64,000 nucleotides of DNA from assembly GCA_947625405.1 (NCBI GenBank), contig CANQOF010000005.1, positions 1 to 64,000 of the forward strand. Reading direction: 5' to 3'. Shown in pieces: positions 27,348 through 37,087 of this stretch. The stretch comes from an uncultured Atopobiaceae bacterium. GTDB taxonomy: Bacteria; Actinomycetota; Coriobacteriia; Coriobacteriales; Atopobiaceae. The translations under genes and the position numbers were made by a program. How positions within the stretch are numbered: the stretch's first letter is position 1; each line of letters begins with the position of its first letter. The notes under the pieces were generated by a model. The model was not told where the DNA came from and ran no database searches. It was given only the letters and a program-made list of their open reading frames with translations.

Positions 27348-29888
27348 CTAGTCGAGGGGCACGATATCGCCGCGAAGGGCGCGGATGGTCTCGAGCACGA
27401 TGAGGCGATCGTCCGAGCAGGGGTCGTCTCGGCACTCCGCGCCGCGCCGCGCGGCTTCGAGGGGATCGTCCACGAGGTAGTAGTGCGCGTGGAGGCGGGT
27501 CGACTGGTGCGGGTAGGGCCAGGCGGGCTCGTCGCTTCGCCCGACGAGCGTCATCGTGCGCTCGAGCTCGTCGAAGTCGGCGATCGTGCGCCATCCCTGC
27601 GCGCGGAAGAAGGCGCACCAGCGCTCGTGCTCGAGGTCGCCGAGGATGGAGAGCACCGGCCACCTGCGCCGGGCGATCTCGGATTGCGCGAGCGTCTGGG
27701 CCACGCGTGCCTCGCGGGAGGCCACGTCCATGGCTTGGGTGGTGAAGGGGGTTCCGCTCACACACGCCCTCGCCTCGGCGTCGCCCGCGTGCGCCGCCTC
27801 GAGCACGCCCTCGGCGCTGAGCTTCCTCAGCCACTCGGCGTGGAGGTCGTCCGAGAGTCCGGTTCCGTGGTCGAGCCCGAGGCACCAGAGGCGGTAGATC
27901 GCGAAGCGCACCTCGGCGCGGTCGGAGAGCTTGCGCACTTCGAGGGAGTTATAGGACTCCACGGCGTCGGTGTAGCTCACCTCGGCGGAGCCGCCGCGCG
28001 CGAGTGCGAAGGCGGCCTCGTGGGCGCCCTGCAGGTTGAGGGCCGCGCGCTCCCACGGTGCCGCGAGGACCGATTCATAGGAGAAGGTGCGGTAGGTGGC
28101 GCCGAAGGGCACGAGGGGGAAGGTCTCCTCCCCGTCCGCGAGGTGCGCCACGGAGTCGAAGAGCTCCTCATCCACGAGCTCGAGCGACACGACGGGGCGC
28201 TCGCGCAGTGCCGCGCCCAGGCGCCCCTCGAGCGTGCGATCGGCGAGCGCGCGCTGGACCCGAAGTGCCACCGCCATGTTCTCGGAATCGTCTTGGAGCG
28301 TGACCATCGCGTAGATGTGCGCCTCGTCCGGGAGGCGGAAAGGAACGCGCGCCACCTCGCCGTTCTCGAGCGTGAGGGCGCTCAGCTCGTCGCCCCTCAG
28401 GAGGCGCTCGAGGTCGAGCGAGGCGGGATCCGCCTCCACGAGGGCGACGGTGGGCACGCGCGCGCCCGAGGGGGTGGCGTGGCGTTCCTCCACAAGGCCC
28501 GGCGCGGCGGCACCGAGCTCGCAGAGACGCGCCTGGGCGTTCGCGTCCACCGCGCAGATGTTGAGCTCCACCCCGGGAAGGCGTCCGAACCAAAACGCCG
28601 CCTTCACGGCCTCCATCCCGCTCGCGCCGAGGCCGACGACGAGCACGAAGAGCCGCTGCGCGGGCGGCGCGCCCTTCGCGAGGTCGATGGGATCGAGCAC
28701 CTCTGTGAGCGGATGCTCCACGAGGGCGTCCCACACCATCTCGCGATCCTCGAAGATGAGTCGGATCTCGAAGAGGCTTCGTATGCGCTGCTCGAGCGGC
28801 AGCACGCGGCGCGCGATCGCGGCCGGCGAGCTCTGGCGCCCGAGGCCCTCGCGCGCCCTCAGGAGCTCGGACATGATCTCCTCGGAGGGGCCGCGGTAGG
28901 GAAGCGAATCGAAGATGAGGTCGTCGTCGGGGTTGTCGTGCGTGCACCACACGTGGATGTTCGCCGCGAGGGCGCGGGTTTCCTCGGAGACGCTCGGACG
29001 CTCGCCGATCTTCGCCACGTTCCAGCCGAGGTGGTCGAGCTCGAGGGCGAGGAGCTCTTCGACGAAGACGTCGGTGAGGCGGATGGTGGTGCGCACGTTC
29101 AGCGCCTCGTCGTTCGAAATCACGAGGTAGTGCGTCTGGCATCGCTTCCTCGCCCAGGGCGCGATATGGCTTGGGAGATCCTCGAGGACCATCGGCGTCA
29201 CCACGATGTCGGCCACGCCCGCGGCGGCCTCGCGCACCTGGCCCTCATAGGATTCGCCGGAGGATTCGCTTTCGCCGGAGACGTTCGTGAACACGAGGAG
29301 CGGCATGCGCTCGCGCGCGGGCGTCTCGCGGGCGCTCACGTGCTCCAAGAGATCGAGCGCGAGCGTGACGGTGTTGTCGGAGAGGCCGTAGAAGACGTAG
29401 ATCGGGGCCTTGCGCACGGCCTTCTTCAGGCTCTTCGCGCGCACGGCGAAGCCCGAGAGGCCGTTCAGCACCACGTCGATCGCCGTCATGGCGAGCGCGA
29501 CCGGGCACGCGATCGCAAAGAACACGAGGAGCCAGAAGTAGAGATGGCCGAGGACCCCCTCGCCGATGGCACCGAAGACCTCGAGCGACCACGTATCGAG
29601 CCCCACCTGCAAGACGAGCACCTGGGCGGTCTCGTAGATGGCGCCGGGGATGGATTCCGAGAGGGTTTGCCAGACGATGTTGCCCGAGCCGTCCATGTCG
29701 AAGGCCGCGATGGGGAACACGAGGAAGAACGTGCCGACGACGATGATGCCGAGCTTGCCCGCCATCTTCGACGACCAACTGAACCAGCGGTTGAACCGCT
29801 CGCTCATGATGGACGCCACGAGGCAGCCGAGCGACGCGAATCCCAGCCCGAGGGCGATGAACCAGATGGCGTGGAGGGCCTCGTGCAT
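27348..29888 (-). CDS. membrane protein with two Rossmann-like (RCK/TrkA-N type) domains and a RyR-like C terminus
   Basis: An unusual 846-residue protein. Three hydrophobic segments lie near residues 7-28, 45-62 and 115-140. A first Rossmann-like unit starts near residue 161 (APIYVFYGLSDNTVTLALDLL). A second, near 405-430, has a clear GLGASGMEAV glycine motif. Near residues 750-815, EHERWCAFFRAQGWR and a later HAHYYLVDDP segment resemble bacterial RyR domains. Such proteins are thought to sense a nucleotide-like ligand; that role here is inference. ATG 29888 follows GGGGCGGGG. The frame is open further upstream without support. It is divergent from dnaE. Confidence 0.6.
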   Translation of the reverse strand: MHEALHAIWFIALGLGFASLGCLVASIMSERFNRWFSWSSKMAGKLGIIVVGTFFLVFPIAAFDMDGSGNIVWQTLSESIPGAIYETAQVLVLQVGLDTWSLEVFGAIGEGVLGHLYFWLLVFFAIACPVALAMTAIDVVLNGLSGFAVRAKSLKKAVRKAPIYVFYGLSDNTVTLALDLLEHVSARETPARERMPLLVFTNVSGESESSGESYEGQVREAAAGVADIVVTPMVLEDLPSHIAPWARKRCQTHYLVISNDEALNVRTTIRLTDVFVEELLALELDHLGWNVAKIGERPSVSEETRALAANIHVWCTHDNPDDDLIFDSLPYRGPSEEIMSELLRAREGLGRQSSPAAIARRVLPLEQRIRSLFEIRLIFEDREMVWDALVEHPLTEVLDPIDLAKGAPPAQRLFVLVVGLGASGMEAVKAAFWFGRLPGVELNICAVDANAQARLCELGAAAPGLVEERHATPSGARVPTVALVEADPASLDLERLLRGDELSALTLENGEVARVPFRLPDEAHIYAMVTLQDDSENMAVALRVQRALADRTLEGRLGAALRERPVVSLELVDEELFDSVAHLADGEETFPLVPFGATYRTFSYESVLAAPWERAALNLQGAHEAAFALARGGSAEVSYTDAVESYNSLEVRKLSDRAEVRFAIYRLWCLGLDHGTGLSDDLHAEWLRKLSAEGVLEAAHAGDAEARACVSGTPFTTQAMDVASREARVAQTLAQSEIARRRWPVLSILGDLEHERWCAFFRAQGWRTIADFDELERTMTLVGRSDEPAWPYPHQSTRLHAHYYLVDDPLEAARRGAECRDDPCSDDRLIVLETIRALRGDIVPLD

Positions 29889-30102
29889 ACCCCGCCCCCT
29901 CGGTGTGGTGATCAGGTGAAGCGCCTCTCGCCGACGCCTCGAGCGTTTCGTATATACCCAGCTCAGGGCCCATGCGCATGGAAGGTGTCGAGCGTGCGCG
30001 CGCGAGGTTTTCCCGTGGCGGCGAATGGGGTCCCAATTGTTGTGGACCCCGCGTGGTAGGCTCCTTCTCGCACGGCAACGATCGCTTTGGAAGGAACGCT
30101 CG

Positions 30103-33100
30103 GTGGCTTTCGTACATCTCCACAACCACACGGATTATTCAATGCTCGACGGGGCGACCCGCGTGAAGGACATGGTGAAAAAGGCCGTCGACCTCGGGAT
30201 GCCCGCCGTGGCCATCACCGATCACGGCTATATGTACGGGGTGCCCGAGCTCGCCGTGGAGACAGACCGCGTGAACCACGCCGAGCCCGACTGGCAGCAG
30301 TGGTTCCACGACCAGGACAACCTCGAGCACGGCCGTCCGCTCTCGGAGATCGACCCCGAAAATCCCCGCTCGCACGCGCAGTGGGAGCTCGACCAAGCGC
30401 AGATCGCCAAGGGCGCGCCGCTCTCGGAGGTGAAGCCCAAGCCGCGCATCAAGCCCATCTACGGCTGCGAGGTCTACTTCACGCCGGACGAGACCCTCTC
30501 CCGCACGAACGGAAAACCCGAGCTCTACCACCTCATCCTCCTCGCGAAGAACCAGCAGGGCTACGTGAACCTCATGAAGATCGTCTCGGACGCCGCGGTG
30601 CACGGCTTCTACTACAAGCCGCGCGTCACGCTCTCCGCGCTGAGGGAGCACTCCGAGGGGCTCATCGCCACCTCCGCCTGCGTGCAGGGGATCGTGGCCA
30701 AGCGCGTCCGCGAGGACAATCCCGCCGATGCCCTCCACTGGGCAAAGACCCTTCGCGACGTGTTCGCCCCCGGGGACTTCTACATCGAGATCCAAGAGCA
30801 CGGCCTCACGTACCGTCGCGACGCGAACCCCAAGACCGACCGCCAGATCTCCGAGCAGCTCGTGGCCATCGCCAAGAAGATCGGCTGCAAGGTGGTGTGC
30901 ACGAACGACTTCCACTACCTGAACCGTGGAGACGCCCTCACGGAGGACATCCTCGCGTGCATCGGTAGCGGCAAGAGCCTCTCCGACACCGAGCGCTTCC
31001 ACATGCAGCGCACGGAGCAGGGCGAGGGCGAGTTCTACATGAAGACCGAAGAGGAGATGCGCGCGCTCTTCGATTGGATCCCCGAGGCGGCCGACACCAC
31101 CCTCGAGATCGCCGAGAAATGCGATGTGGAGCTTGAGTGGGGCAACGTCCTCTTGCCGCAGTTCCCGCTCGACGAAGGCGAGACGAACGAGAGCCAGCTT
31201 CGCCGCGATTGCGAGATCGGCCTCGCGAATCGCTATGGCGAGGATTGGAAGACGGCGCGCGCGGACGTCGTGGAGCGCTTCGAGCACGAGTACGAGATCA
31301 TCTGCGAGAAGGGCTTCGCGGCGTACTTCCTCATCGTGGCCGACTACGTGGGCTGGGCCAAGCGAAACGGCATCGGGGTGGGCCCGGGCCGCGGCTCGGC
31401 GGGCGGCTCCATCGTGGCCTACGCGCTCGACATCATCACCTTCGACCCCCTTGAAAACGGCCTCCTCTTCGAGCGATTCCTCTCGCCGGAGCGCACGGAG
31501 ATGCCCGATATCGACATGGACTTCGACGACGACCGTCGCCTTGAGGTGATCGACTACGTGCGCCGGCGCTACGGCTCCGACCACGTGGCCCACGTGATCA
31601 CCTACGGCACGATCAAGGCCCGCCAGGCCATCCGCGACGCCGCGCGCGTGCTCGACAAGCCGATCCCGCTCGCGAACAAGCTCACGAAGATGATCAGCGG
31701 GCTCGATCCGAAGCTCAAGGACGTGCTCGTGCGGAGCGCGGAGCATCCCGAGGCCTACTCCCCAGATTTCGCGAACATCTATAAGACCGACCCCGACGCG
31801 CGCGAGGTCATCGACGCGGCTCTCGCCATCGAGGGGTTCCTCCGCAACGAGGGCGTGCACGCGTGCGCCGTGCTCATCGCCCCCGAGGCGGTGAACGAGC
31901 ACGTGCCCACGAAGCTCGACACCAAGCAGGCCGTGGAGATCACGCAGTATGAGGGCCACGCCATCGCCGACATGGGCCTCCTGAAGATGGACTTCCTCGG
32001 CCTCCGCACCCTCACGGTCATCTCGAAGACCCTCGAGAACATCAAGGCGAACTACGGAATCGACATCGACATCGACACGATCCCCTTCGACGACCCCGCC
32101 ATCTTCGAACTGCTCTCCTCGGGAAAGACGGCCGGCGTCTTCCAAGTGGAATCGGAGGGCATGACCTCCACCATCAAGGCGATGCGCCCCTCCGAGTTCA
32201 AGCACGTCGTCGCCATCATCGCGCTCTATCGCCCGGGCCCGCTTCGCGCCGGCATGGTCGATTCCTACATCGCGCGCATGAACGGCACGGAGCCCGTGAT
32301 CTTCTACGACGAGCGCCTCTCGCAGATCCTCGACGAGACCTACGGCACCATCGTCTATCAGGAGCAGGTCATGCAGATCTCCATGGCCATGAGCGGCTTC
32401 TCGGCCGGCGAGAGCGATAGGGTGCGCAAGGCCGTGGCCAAGAAGAAGATCAAGCTCATGACGGAGGAAGTGCAGCACTGGGAAGACGGCAAAGACGAGA
32501 CGATGGAGCAGCACTGGAAGGAGGGCGCCGTCCGCAACGGCTACGATCGCCGGGTGGCCGAGCGCATCTGGGACGACGTCCTCGAGTTCGCCTCCTACGC
32601 CTTCAACAAGTCGCACTCCGCGGGCTACGCCATCCTCGTCATGCAAACCGCCTGGCTGAAGGCGCACTACCCCAAAGAGTTCATGGCGGCCGTGCTCACG
32701 AGCTACATCGGCAAGACGGACAAGATCGTCCACTACATGAACGCCTGCCGTCGCGAGGGCATCGACGTGCTCCCGCCCGACGTGAACGAATCGGGCCACG
32801 ACTTCACGGCCACCCCCGAGGGCGTGCGCTTCGGCCTCGCGGGCATCAAGAACCTTGGCTCCGCGGTGGCCGAGGCGATCATCGCCGAGCGCGAGGCGCG
32901 CGGCCCCTTCGAGAACCTCCACGACCTCGTGGATCGTGTGCCGCTGCAAAACCTCAGCCGAGGCGCCCTCGAAAACCTCATCAACGCGGGCGCGTTCGAC
33001 TTCTCTGGCTATCCGCGTCGCCAGCTCAAGAGCTTCGTGGACAAGGACAATCCCTCGAACGTGCTCGCGCTCGCGCAGAACCGCCAGAAGAGCCGCGCCG

Positions 33101-33876
33101 AGGGGCAGACGTCCTTTTTCGACATCTTCGACCTCGGCGACGAGGCCGGCTTCGAGCTGAAGGTGCCGCCGCCCTCCGACCTCGAGTGGGATCGTCTCAC
33201 GAAGCTCGCGCTCGAGAAGGACGCGCTCGGGCTCTATGTGTCGGACCACCCGCTCTCGCCCTTCGCCTATGCCATGGCCGAGGCGCGGGACTACTCCATC
33301 GCCGACGCCCTCGCCGAGCCTGATCGCTCGGGGCGCTACCTCGTGCCCGAGGACACGCCGCTCTGGCTCTGCGGCATGGTCTCCGAGCTCAACCGCAAGA
33401 CGACGAAGCGCGGCGAGGCCATGTGCACGCTCATGCTGCAGGATCTCGAGGGGGAGATCGAAGTCGTGGTGTTCCCGAGGCAGTTCGGCCCCGCGCGCGA
33501 GCTCCTCGAGGATGAGACGAGCGAGGTCTTCGTGCGCATCCGCGGCACGCTCGAGCGCACCGAGCGCCAAAACCAGACGACCATCCAGTTCAAGGCGAGC
33601 GACATCCAGCCGCTCGTGCTGAACGAGACGACGAACCGCCAGAAGACGCTCACCCTCGAAATGCCGAAGGAGGAGCTCACCCCCTTCATCATGGAGCGGC
33701 TCCATGGCCTCTTCTCGCACTATCCGGGAAACGATCGCGTGGAGCTCTTCGTGGCGGGCAGGAACGCCTCCTCGCTCCGCATCGCCGTGCCGATGTCGGT
33801 GGACGCGAAGAACATGCTGCTCGTGGGCGAGGTGAACGAGGTCGTGGGGCCCGTGGGGTCGGTGAAGGTGGCCTGA
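30103..33876 (+). CDS. dnaE: DNA polymerase III subunit alpha
   Basis: The replicative polymerase, 1257 residues. The N-terminal PHP domain begins FVHLHNHTDYSMLDGATRV. The polymerase core has GPGRGSAGGSIVAYAL and the catalytic PDIDMDFDD, then EGVHACAVLI and YQEQVMQI. A C-terminal OB fold starts near residue 1085 (LWLCGMVSELNRKTTKRG). I chose GTG 30103, seven bases after GGAAGGA, over upstream in-frame starts. The 214-bp gap to the divergent gene must hold both promoters. Confidence 0.97.
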   Translation: MAFVHLHNHTDYSMLDGATRVKDMVKKAVDLGMPAVAITDHGYMYGVPELAVETDRVNHAEPDWQQWFHDQDNLEHGRPLSEIDPENPRSHAQWELDQAQIAKGAPLSEVKPKPRIKPIYGCEVYFTPDETLSRTNGKPELYHLILLAKNQQGYVNLMKIVSDAAVHGFYYKPRVTLSALREHSEGLIATSACVQGIVAKRVREDNPADALHWAKTLRDVFAPGDFYIEIQEHGLTYRRDANPKTDRQISEQLVAIAKKIGCKVVCTNDFHYLNRGDALTEDILACIGSGKSLSDTERFHMQRTEQGEGEFYMKTEEEMRALFDWIPEAADTTLEIAEKCDVELEWGNVLLPQFPLDEGETNESQLRRDCEIGLANRYGEDWKTARADVVERFEHEYEIICEKGFAAYFLIVADYVGWAKRNGIGVGPGRGSAGGSIVAYALDIITFDPLENGLLFERFLSPERTEMPDIDMDFDDDRRLEVIDYVRRRYGSDHVAHVITYGTIKARQAIRDAARVLDKPIPLANKLTKMISGLDPKLKDVLVRSAEHPEAYSPDFANIYKTDPDAREVIDAALAIEGFLRNEGVHACAVLIAPEAVNEHVPTKLDTKQAVEITQYEGHAIADMGLLKMDFLGLRTLTVISKTLENIKANYGIDIDIDTIPFDDPAIFELLSSGKTAGVFQVESEGMTSTIKAMRPSEFKHVVAIIALYRPGPLRAGMVDSYIARMNGTEPVIFYDERLSQILDETYGTIVYQEQVMQISMAMSGFSAGESDRVRKAVAKKKIKLMTEEVQHWEDGKDETMEQHWKEGAVRNGYDRRVAERIWDDVLEFASYAFNKSHSAGYAILVMQTAWLKAHYPKEFMAAVLTSYIGKTDKIVHYMNACRREGIDVLPPDVNESGHDFTATPEGVRFGLAGIKNLGSAVAEAIIAEREARGPFENLHDLVDRVPLQNLSRGALENLINAGAFDFSGYPRRQLKSFVDKDNPSNVLALAQNRQKSRAEGQTSFFDIFDLGDEAGFELKVPPPSDLEWDRLTKLALEKDALGLYVSDHPLSPFAYAMAEARDYSIADALAEPDRSGRYLVPEDTPLWLCGMVSELNRKTTKRGEAMCTLMLQDLEGEIEVVVFPRQFGPARELLEDETSEVFVRIRGTLERTERQNQTTIQFKASDIQPLVLNETTNRQKTLTLEMPKEELTPFIMERLHGLFSHYPGNDRVELFVAGRNASSLRIAVPMSVDAKNMLLVGEVNEVVGPVGSVKVA

Positions 33877-33958
33877 GGCCCGCGTCTCTCGGCTGGGCGC
33901 GCCCCTCTCTCGGGCGCCCCGCGCGGTCGGATCGTCACCACACGAGGAAGGAGCGATC

Positions 33959-35770
33959 GTGAAGATCGCCCTCGCACAGATGAACACGCGCCTCGGCGAC
34001 TTCGGGGGCACCGTGGACAAGATGGTCGCGCAGACGGAGCGCGCTCGCTCGCTCGGCTGCGACCTCACGGTGTTTCCCATGCCCGTGCTCACGGGATATG
34101 ACCTCGGCGTGCTCGCGGACACCGAGCTCTTCATGCGGGACGTGGCCTCGGCGCTCGAGGATTTCAGCGCCCGCGCGGCCACGCCCGCGCTCGTGCCCTT
34201 CTCCACCGCGCTCGGCGGCAGCCCCACGACCGAGGTGGGCTTCATCCGCGACGGCGAGATGGTGCCCCTGCGCATGGCGGCGTTCATCAAGTCGATGATG
34301 AGCCAGGGGCTCCTCCTCGGCGAGGAGCCGAAGGCCTCCTTCTCGCTCGGCGACATTGACCTCGCCGTGTGCACGAGCTACTCCTCGTTGCAGTCCTTCG
34401 CGGCGGGCTCGCTCAGCGCGGACGTGGTGATCTACCTTCCCTTCGATCCCTTCGAAACCGACGACGAGTCCACCTCGCTCGCGCCCTCGCTCTCGGACGG
34501 CGCCTTCGTGCGCACCGCCGTGAACGCGAACAGCTGGCTCGTGGCGGTGGGAGCCGTGGGCGGCTGGGACGACGTGGTCTACACGGGCGGCTCCTTCGTG
34601 CTCACCCCCTGGGGGGAGCTCGCCGCCTGCGCTCCCTCCTTCGAGGAGGCCCTGCTCGTGGCCGACATCGACCTCCTCATGGAGGGTCCGCTTCCCGAGC
34701 GGGTGGAGGCGCCGCAGTACCGGCGCAAATCGTTCATCTGGGACGCCCTCACGCTCGCGATGCGCGACTTCGTGGAAAAGCAGGACAGCCCCGGCGTGGC
34801 GCTCTGCCTCACGGGCAACGCGCTCTCCGCGGCGCTCGCCGTGCTCGCAAGCGACGCGCTCGGCCCCCTGCGCGTGCAGGGCCTCATCCCGCCCTTCCTC
34901 GAGCCGGATGCCCTCGCGGACGCGCGCGAGGTGGCGGAGCGCCTCGGAATCCCCGTGCTCGACTACGGCTCCGTGGAGGCCGCGGGGCTCAATCGAGTCC
35001 TCACGCGCGGCGCCACGGGGCAGGCCGCCCAGCTGCCCATCTCGCCGAGTGCCGCGCTCTTCTCTGGCGGATGGCTTCTCCAGATGAAGCGCGAGGCGCG
35101 CGTGATCCCGCTCACGGCGGCGGATAAGACGGCCCTCGCGCTCGGGCAGGATCCCGATGGGTTCTCCTCGGCGAGCTACGCGCCCTTCCGTGACGTCTAC
35201 CGCTCGGATCTCATCTCCATCCTTCCCGAGCGAAACCTCGTGTCGCCCGTGGTGCCGCAGGGGTCGCTCCGCAGGCTCGACGTGCCCGATGGGCTCGGCC
35301 TCGAGGATCTCGCGCCCACGGGCGAGCGCCAGCTTTCCGTGGTGGACGCGGCGCTTCTCACGCACATCGAGCACGGCCACGGCCTTCGCGGCATGGTGGA
35401 GCACGGCATCGACGAGGGCTTCGCCACGCGGCTCCTCGAGCGTCTCGACGCCTCCGAGCTCCTCAGGCGCGAGTGCCCCACGGGGCCGGTCGTCTCGGAC
35501 TGCGCGCTCGTGGAACGCGAGCGCCCCGTGCCCTGCGCGTGGCACGAGTGGCTTTCGCCCGAGCCGCCCGAGAGGGGTGGCAAGGAGGCGAATGCGCGCC
35601 CCGAGCGCCCCCTCGAGAACTCGATCGGGCTTTCGGTGACCCTTCCCGACGACATGCTCCAGAACCTCCCCGGCGACGTGCTCCGTTACCTCAAGGACTT
35701 CGCGAGCGGAGGGGGCTTCGACGGCTCCGGCGACGACTTCTGGGGCCAAGGCCTCTTCTCGAAGAACTGA
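33959..35770 (+). CDS. NAD+ synthetase-like protein with degenerate active sites
   Basis: The 603-residue protein has the layout of glutamine-dependent NAD synthetase: nitrilase domain (about 1-240), then the synthetase domain. Key residues are altered. The nitrilase Glu of FPExxLTGY is Met (FPMPVLTGYD, residue 41), and the ICED region reads VCTS. The ATP-binding SGGxDS loop is TGNALS near residue 285. The later motif NKTE...YGD...AP is still recognisable as DKTALALG...SYAPFRDVYRSD. It is probably not a working NadE. GTG start behind GAGGAAGGAG. Confidence 0.8.
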   Translation: MKIALAQMNTRLGDFGGTVDKMVAQTERARSLGCDLTVFPMPVLTGYDLGVLADTELFMRDVASALEDFSARAATPALVPFSTALGGSPTTEVGFIRDGEMVPLRMAAFIKSMMSQGLLLGEEPKASFSLGDIDLAVCTSYSSLQSFAAGSLSADVVIYLPFDPFETDDESTSLAPSLSDGAFVRTAVNANSWLVAVGAVGGWDDVVYTGGSFVLTPWGELAACAPSFEEALLVADIDLLMEGPLPERVEAPQYRRKSFIWDALTLAMRDFVEKQDSPGVALCLTGNALSAALAVLASDALGPLRVQGLIPPFLEPDALADAREVAERLGIPVLDYGSVEAAGLNRVLTRGATGQAAQLPISPSAALFSGGWLLQMKREARVIPLTAADKTALALGQDPDGFSSASYAPFRDVYRSDLISILPERNLVSPVVPQGSLRRLDVPDGLGLEDLAPTGERQLSVVDAALLTHIEHGHGLRGMVEHGIDEGFATRLLERLDASELLRRECPTGPVVSDCALVERERPVPCAWHEWLSPEPPERGGKEANARPERPLENSIGLSVTLPDDMLQNLPGDVLRYLKDFASGGGFDGSGDDFWGQGLFSKN

Positions 35771-35903
35771 GCAAGGAGGCCGTCTCCGCGCGACCACTCT
35801 CAAGGGCGAAAGGGGCGGGGGAGCGGCTACGCGTCAAAACGTCGTGGGCGTGCCGGCAATCGTGCTAGACTGAGGGAACGCCTGTTCGATCAAGGAGGTG
35901 GGC

Positions 35904-36467
35904 GTGGTCATCCTGGGCATCGATCCCGGCCTCGCGCATACCGGCTGGGGCGTGGTGGAAACCCGCGGGAGCCTCTGCCGCGCACGCGCGTATGGCTGCA
36001 TCGAGACCGAGGCGCGCACGCCCGTCGATTCCCGCCTCGGCGCCATCTTCCGAGAAATCGCCCGGGTGATCGAGCGCTACGCGCCTTCGGCCGTGGCCAT
36101 CGAGAAGATCTACTTCGGCCAAAACGCGAAGTCCGCCATCGCCACCGCCCAGGCGCGCGGGGCGGCGCTCGCCGCCTGCTCCGTGGCGGGGTGCCCGGTG
36201 GGGGAGTACGCCCCGGCGGAGATCAAGGAATCCGTCACCGGCGCGGGGAGCGCCGATAAGTTCCAGATGACCTTCATGGTGCGCCGCCTGCTCGCGCTCG
36301 ACCACGATCCCAAGCCCGACCACGCGGCGGACGCGCTCGCCGCGGCGATCTGCCACGCGCACCTCTTCGCCACCTCCTCGCTGGTGGTGCAGCGCACGCA
36401 CGGAGCGAGCGCGGTTGCGCTCGTGGCGGCCGCGCCTTCGCGCGCCTCGGGAGGGAGTCTTTCATGA
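35904..36467 (+). CDS. ruvC: crossover junction endodeoxyribonuclease RuvC
   Basis: Cleaves Holliday junctions. The 187-residue product has the RNase-H-like acidic residues: Asp in LGIDPGLAHTGWGV, Glu in VAIEKIYFGQN, and the Asp pair in DHAADALAAAICH. AAGGAGG at 35892-35898 favours GTG 35904 (VVILGIDPG) over GTG 35898. It overlaps ruvA by four bases, forming a ruvC-ruvA-ruvB operon. Confidence 0.95.
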   Translation: MVILGIDPGLAHTGWGVVETRGSLCRARAYGCIETEARTPVDSRLGAIFREIARVIERYAPSAVAIEKIYFGQNAKSAIATAQARGAALAACSVAGCPVGEYAPAEIKESVTGAGSADKFQMTFMVRRLLALDHDPKPDHAADALAAAICHAHLFATSSLVVQRTHGASAVALVAAAPSRASGGSLS

Positions 36468-37087
36468 TCGAGCGCCTGAGGGGGACCCTCGTTGACGTGG
36501 ATTCGGAGCACTGCGTGCTCTTCGTGGGTGGTGTCGGCTTTTCCCTTGGCGTCTCGCTCTCCACGCGCTCGCAGCTCCCCCCTCTTGGCACGCCCGACGT
36601 GCGGCTTTTCTGCACGATGCGGGTGAAGGACGACGACATCTCGCTCTACGGCTTCGCCACGATCGAGGAGCGCGCGCTCTTCGAGCGCCTCGTGGCGGTT
36701 TCGGGGGTGGGCCCCAAGGGGGCGCTCGCCATCCTCTCCGCGTTCTCCCCGTCAGAGCTCGCGGGGATCGTGGCCTCGGGAGATGCCACGCGGCTCACCT
36801 CCGCGAAGGGCATCGGCAAGAAGACCGCGAATCGCTTGATCGTGGATCTCGAGGGGCCGCTCCAAAACGATCCCGTGCTCAAGCAGCTGGTGGGTGGCGT
36901 GGCGAGCTCCTCGCCCGCGGCGAGGGCCGCAACCTCGCAGGCCTTCGTCGAAGCGAAGCAGGCGCTCATGTCGCTCGGCTTCACCGAGCGCGAGGTGCTC
37001 CTCGCCTTCGAGGACGCGACGGGCGAGGAAAGCCTCGAGGAGCTCGTGGGCCTTGGCCTCAAGAACCTTGGAGGTGGCGCCTCGTGA
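36464..37087 (+). CDS. ruvA: Holliday junction DNA helicase subunit RuvA
   Basis: The tetrameric junction-binding partner of RuvB. The 207-residue product has the OB-fold start [13 protein letters not shown], tandem helix-hairpin-helix motifs ([16 protein letters not shown], then [16 protein letters not shown]) and a C-terminal RuvB-binding domain ([15 protein letters not shown]). Overlaps of four bases with both ruvC and ruvB indicate coupled translation. Confidence 0.97.
   Translation: MIERLRGTLVDVDSEHCVLFVGGVGFSLGVSLSTRSQLPPLGTPDVRLFCTMRVKDDDISLYGFATIEERALFERLVAVSGVGPKGALAILSAFSPSELAGIVASGDATRLTSAKGIGKKTANRLIVDLEGPLQNDPVLKQLVGGVASSSPAARAATSQAFVEAKQALMSLGFTEREVLLAFEDATGEESLEELVGLGLKNLGGGAS

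Noticed and set aside
27312-30059. A 915-codon open frame opposite the Rossmann/RyR membrane-protein gene
   Set aside because: Low-complexity Glu/His/Arg composition, no ribosome-binding site, no recognisable domain. A shadow of the real gene.
30139-34374. A 1411-codon open frame antisense to dnaE
   Set aside because: High GC makes antisense frames long. The composition is His/Arg/Val-rich with no family motifs, while the sense strand has all DnaE motifs.
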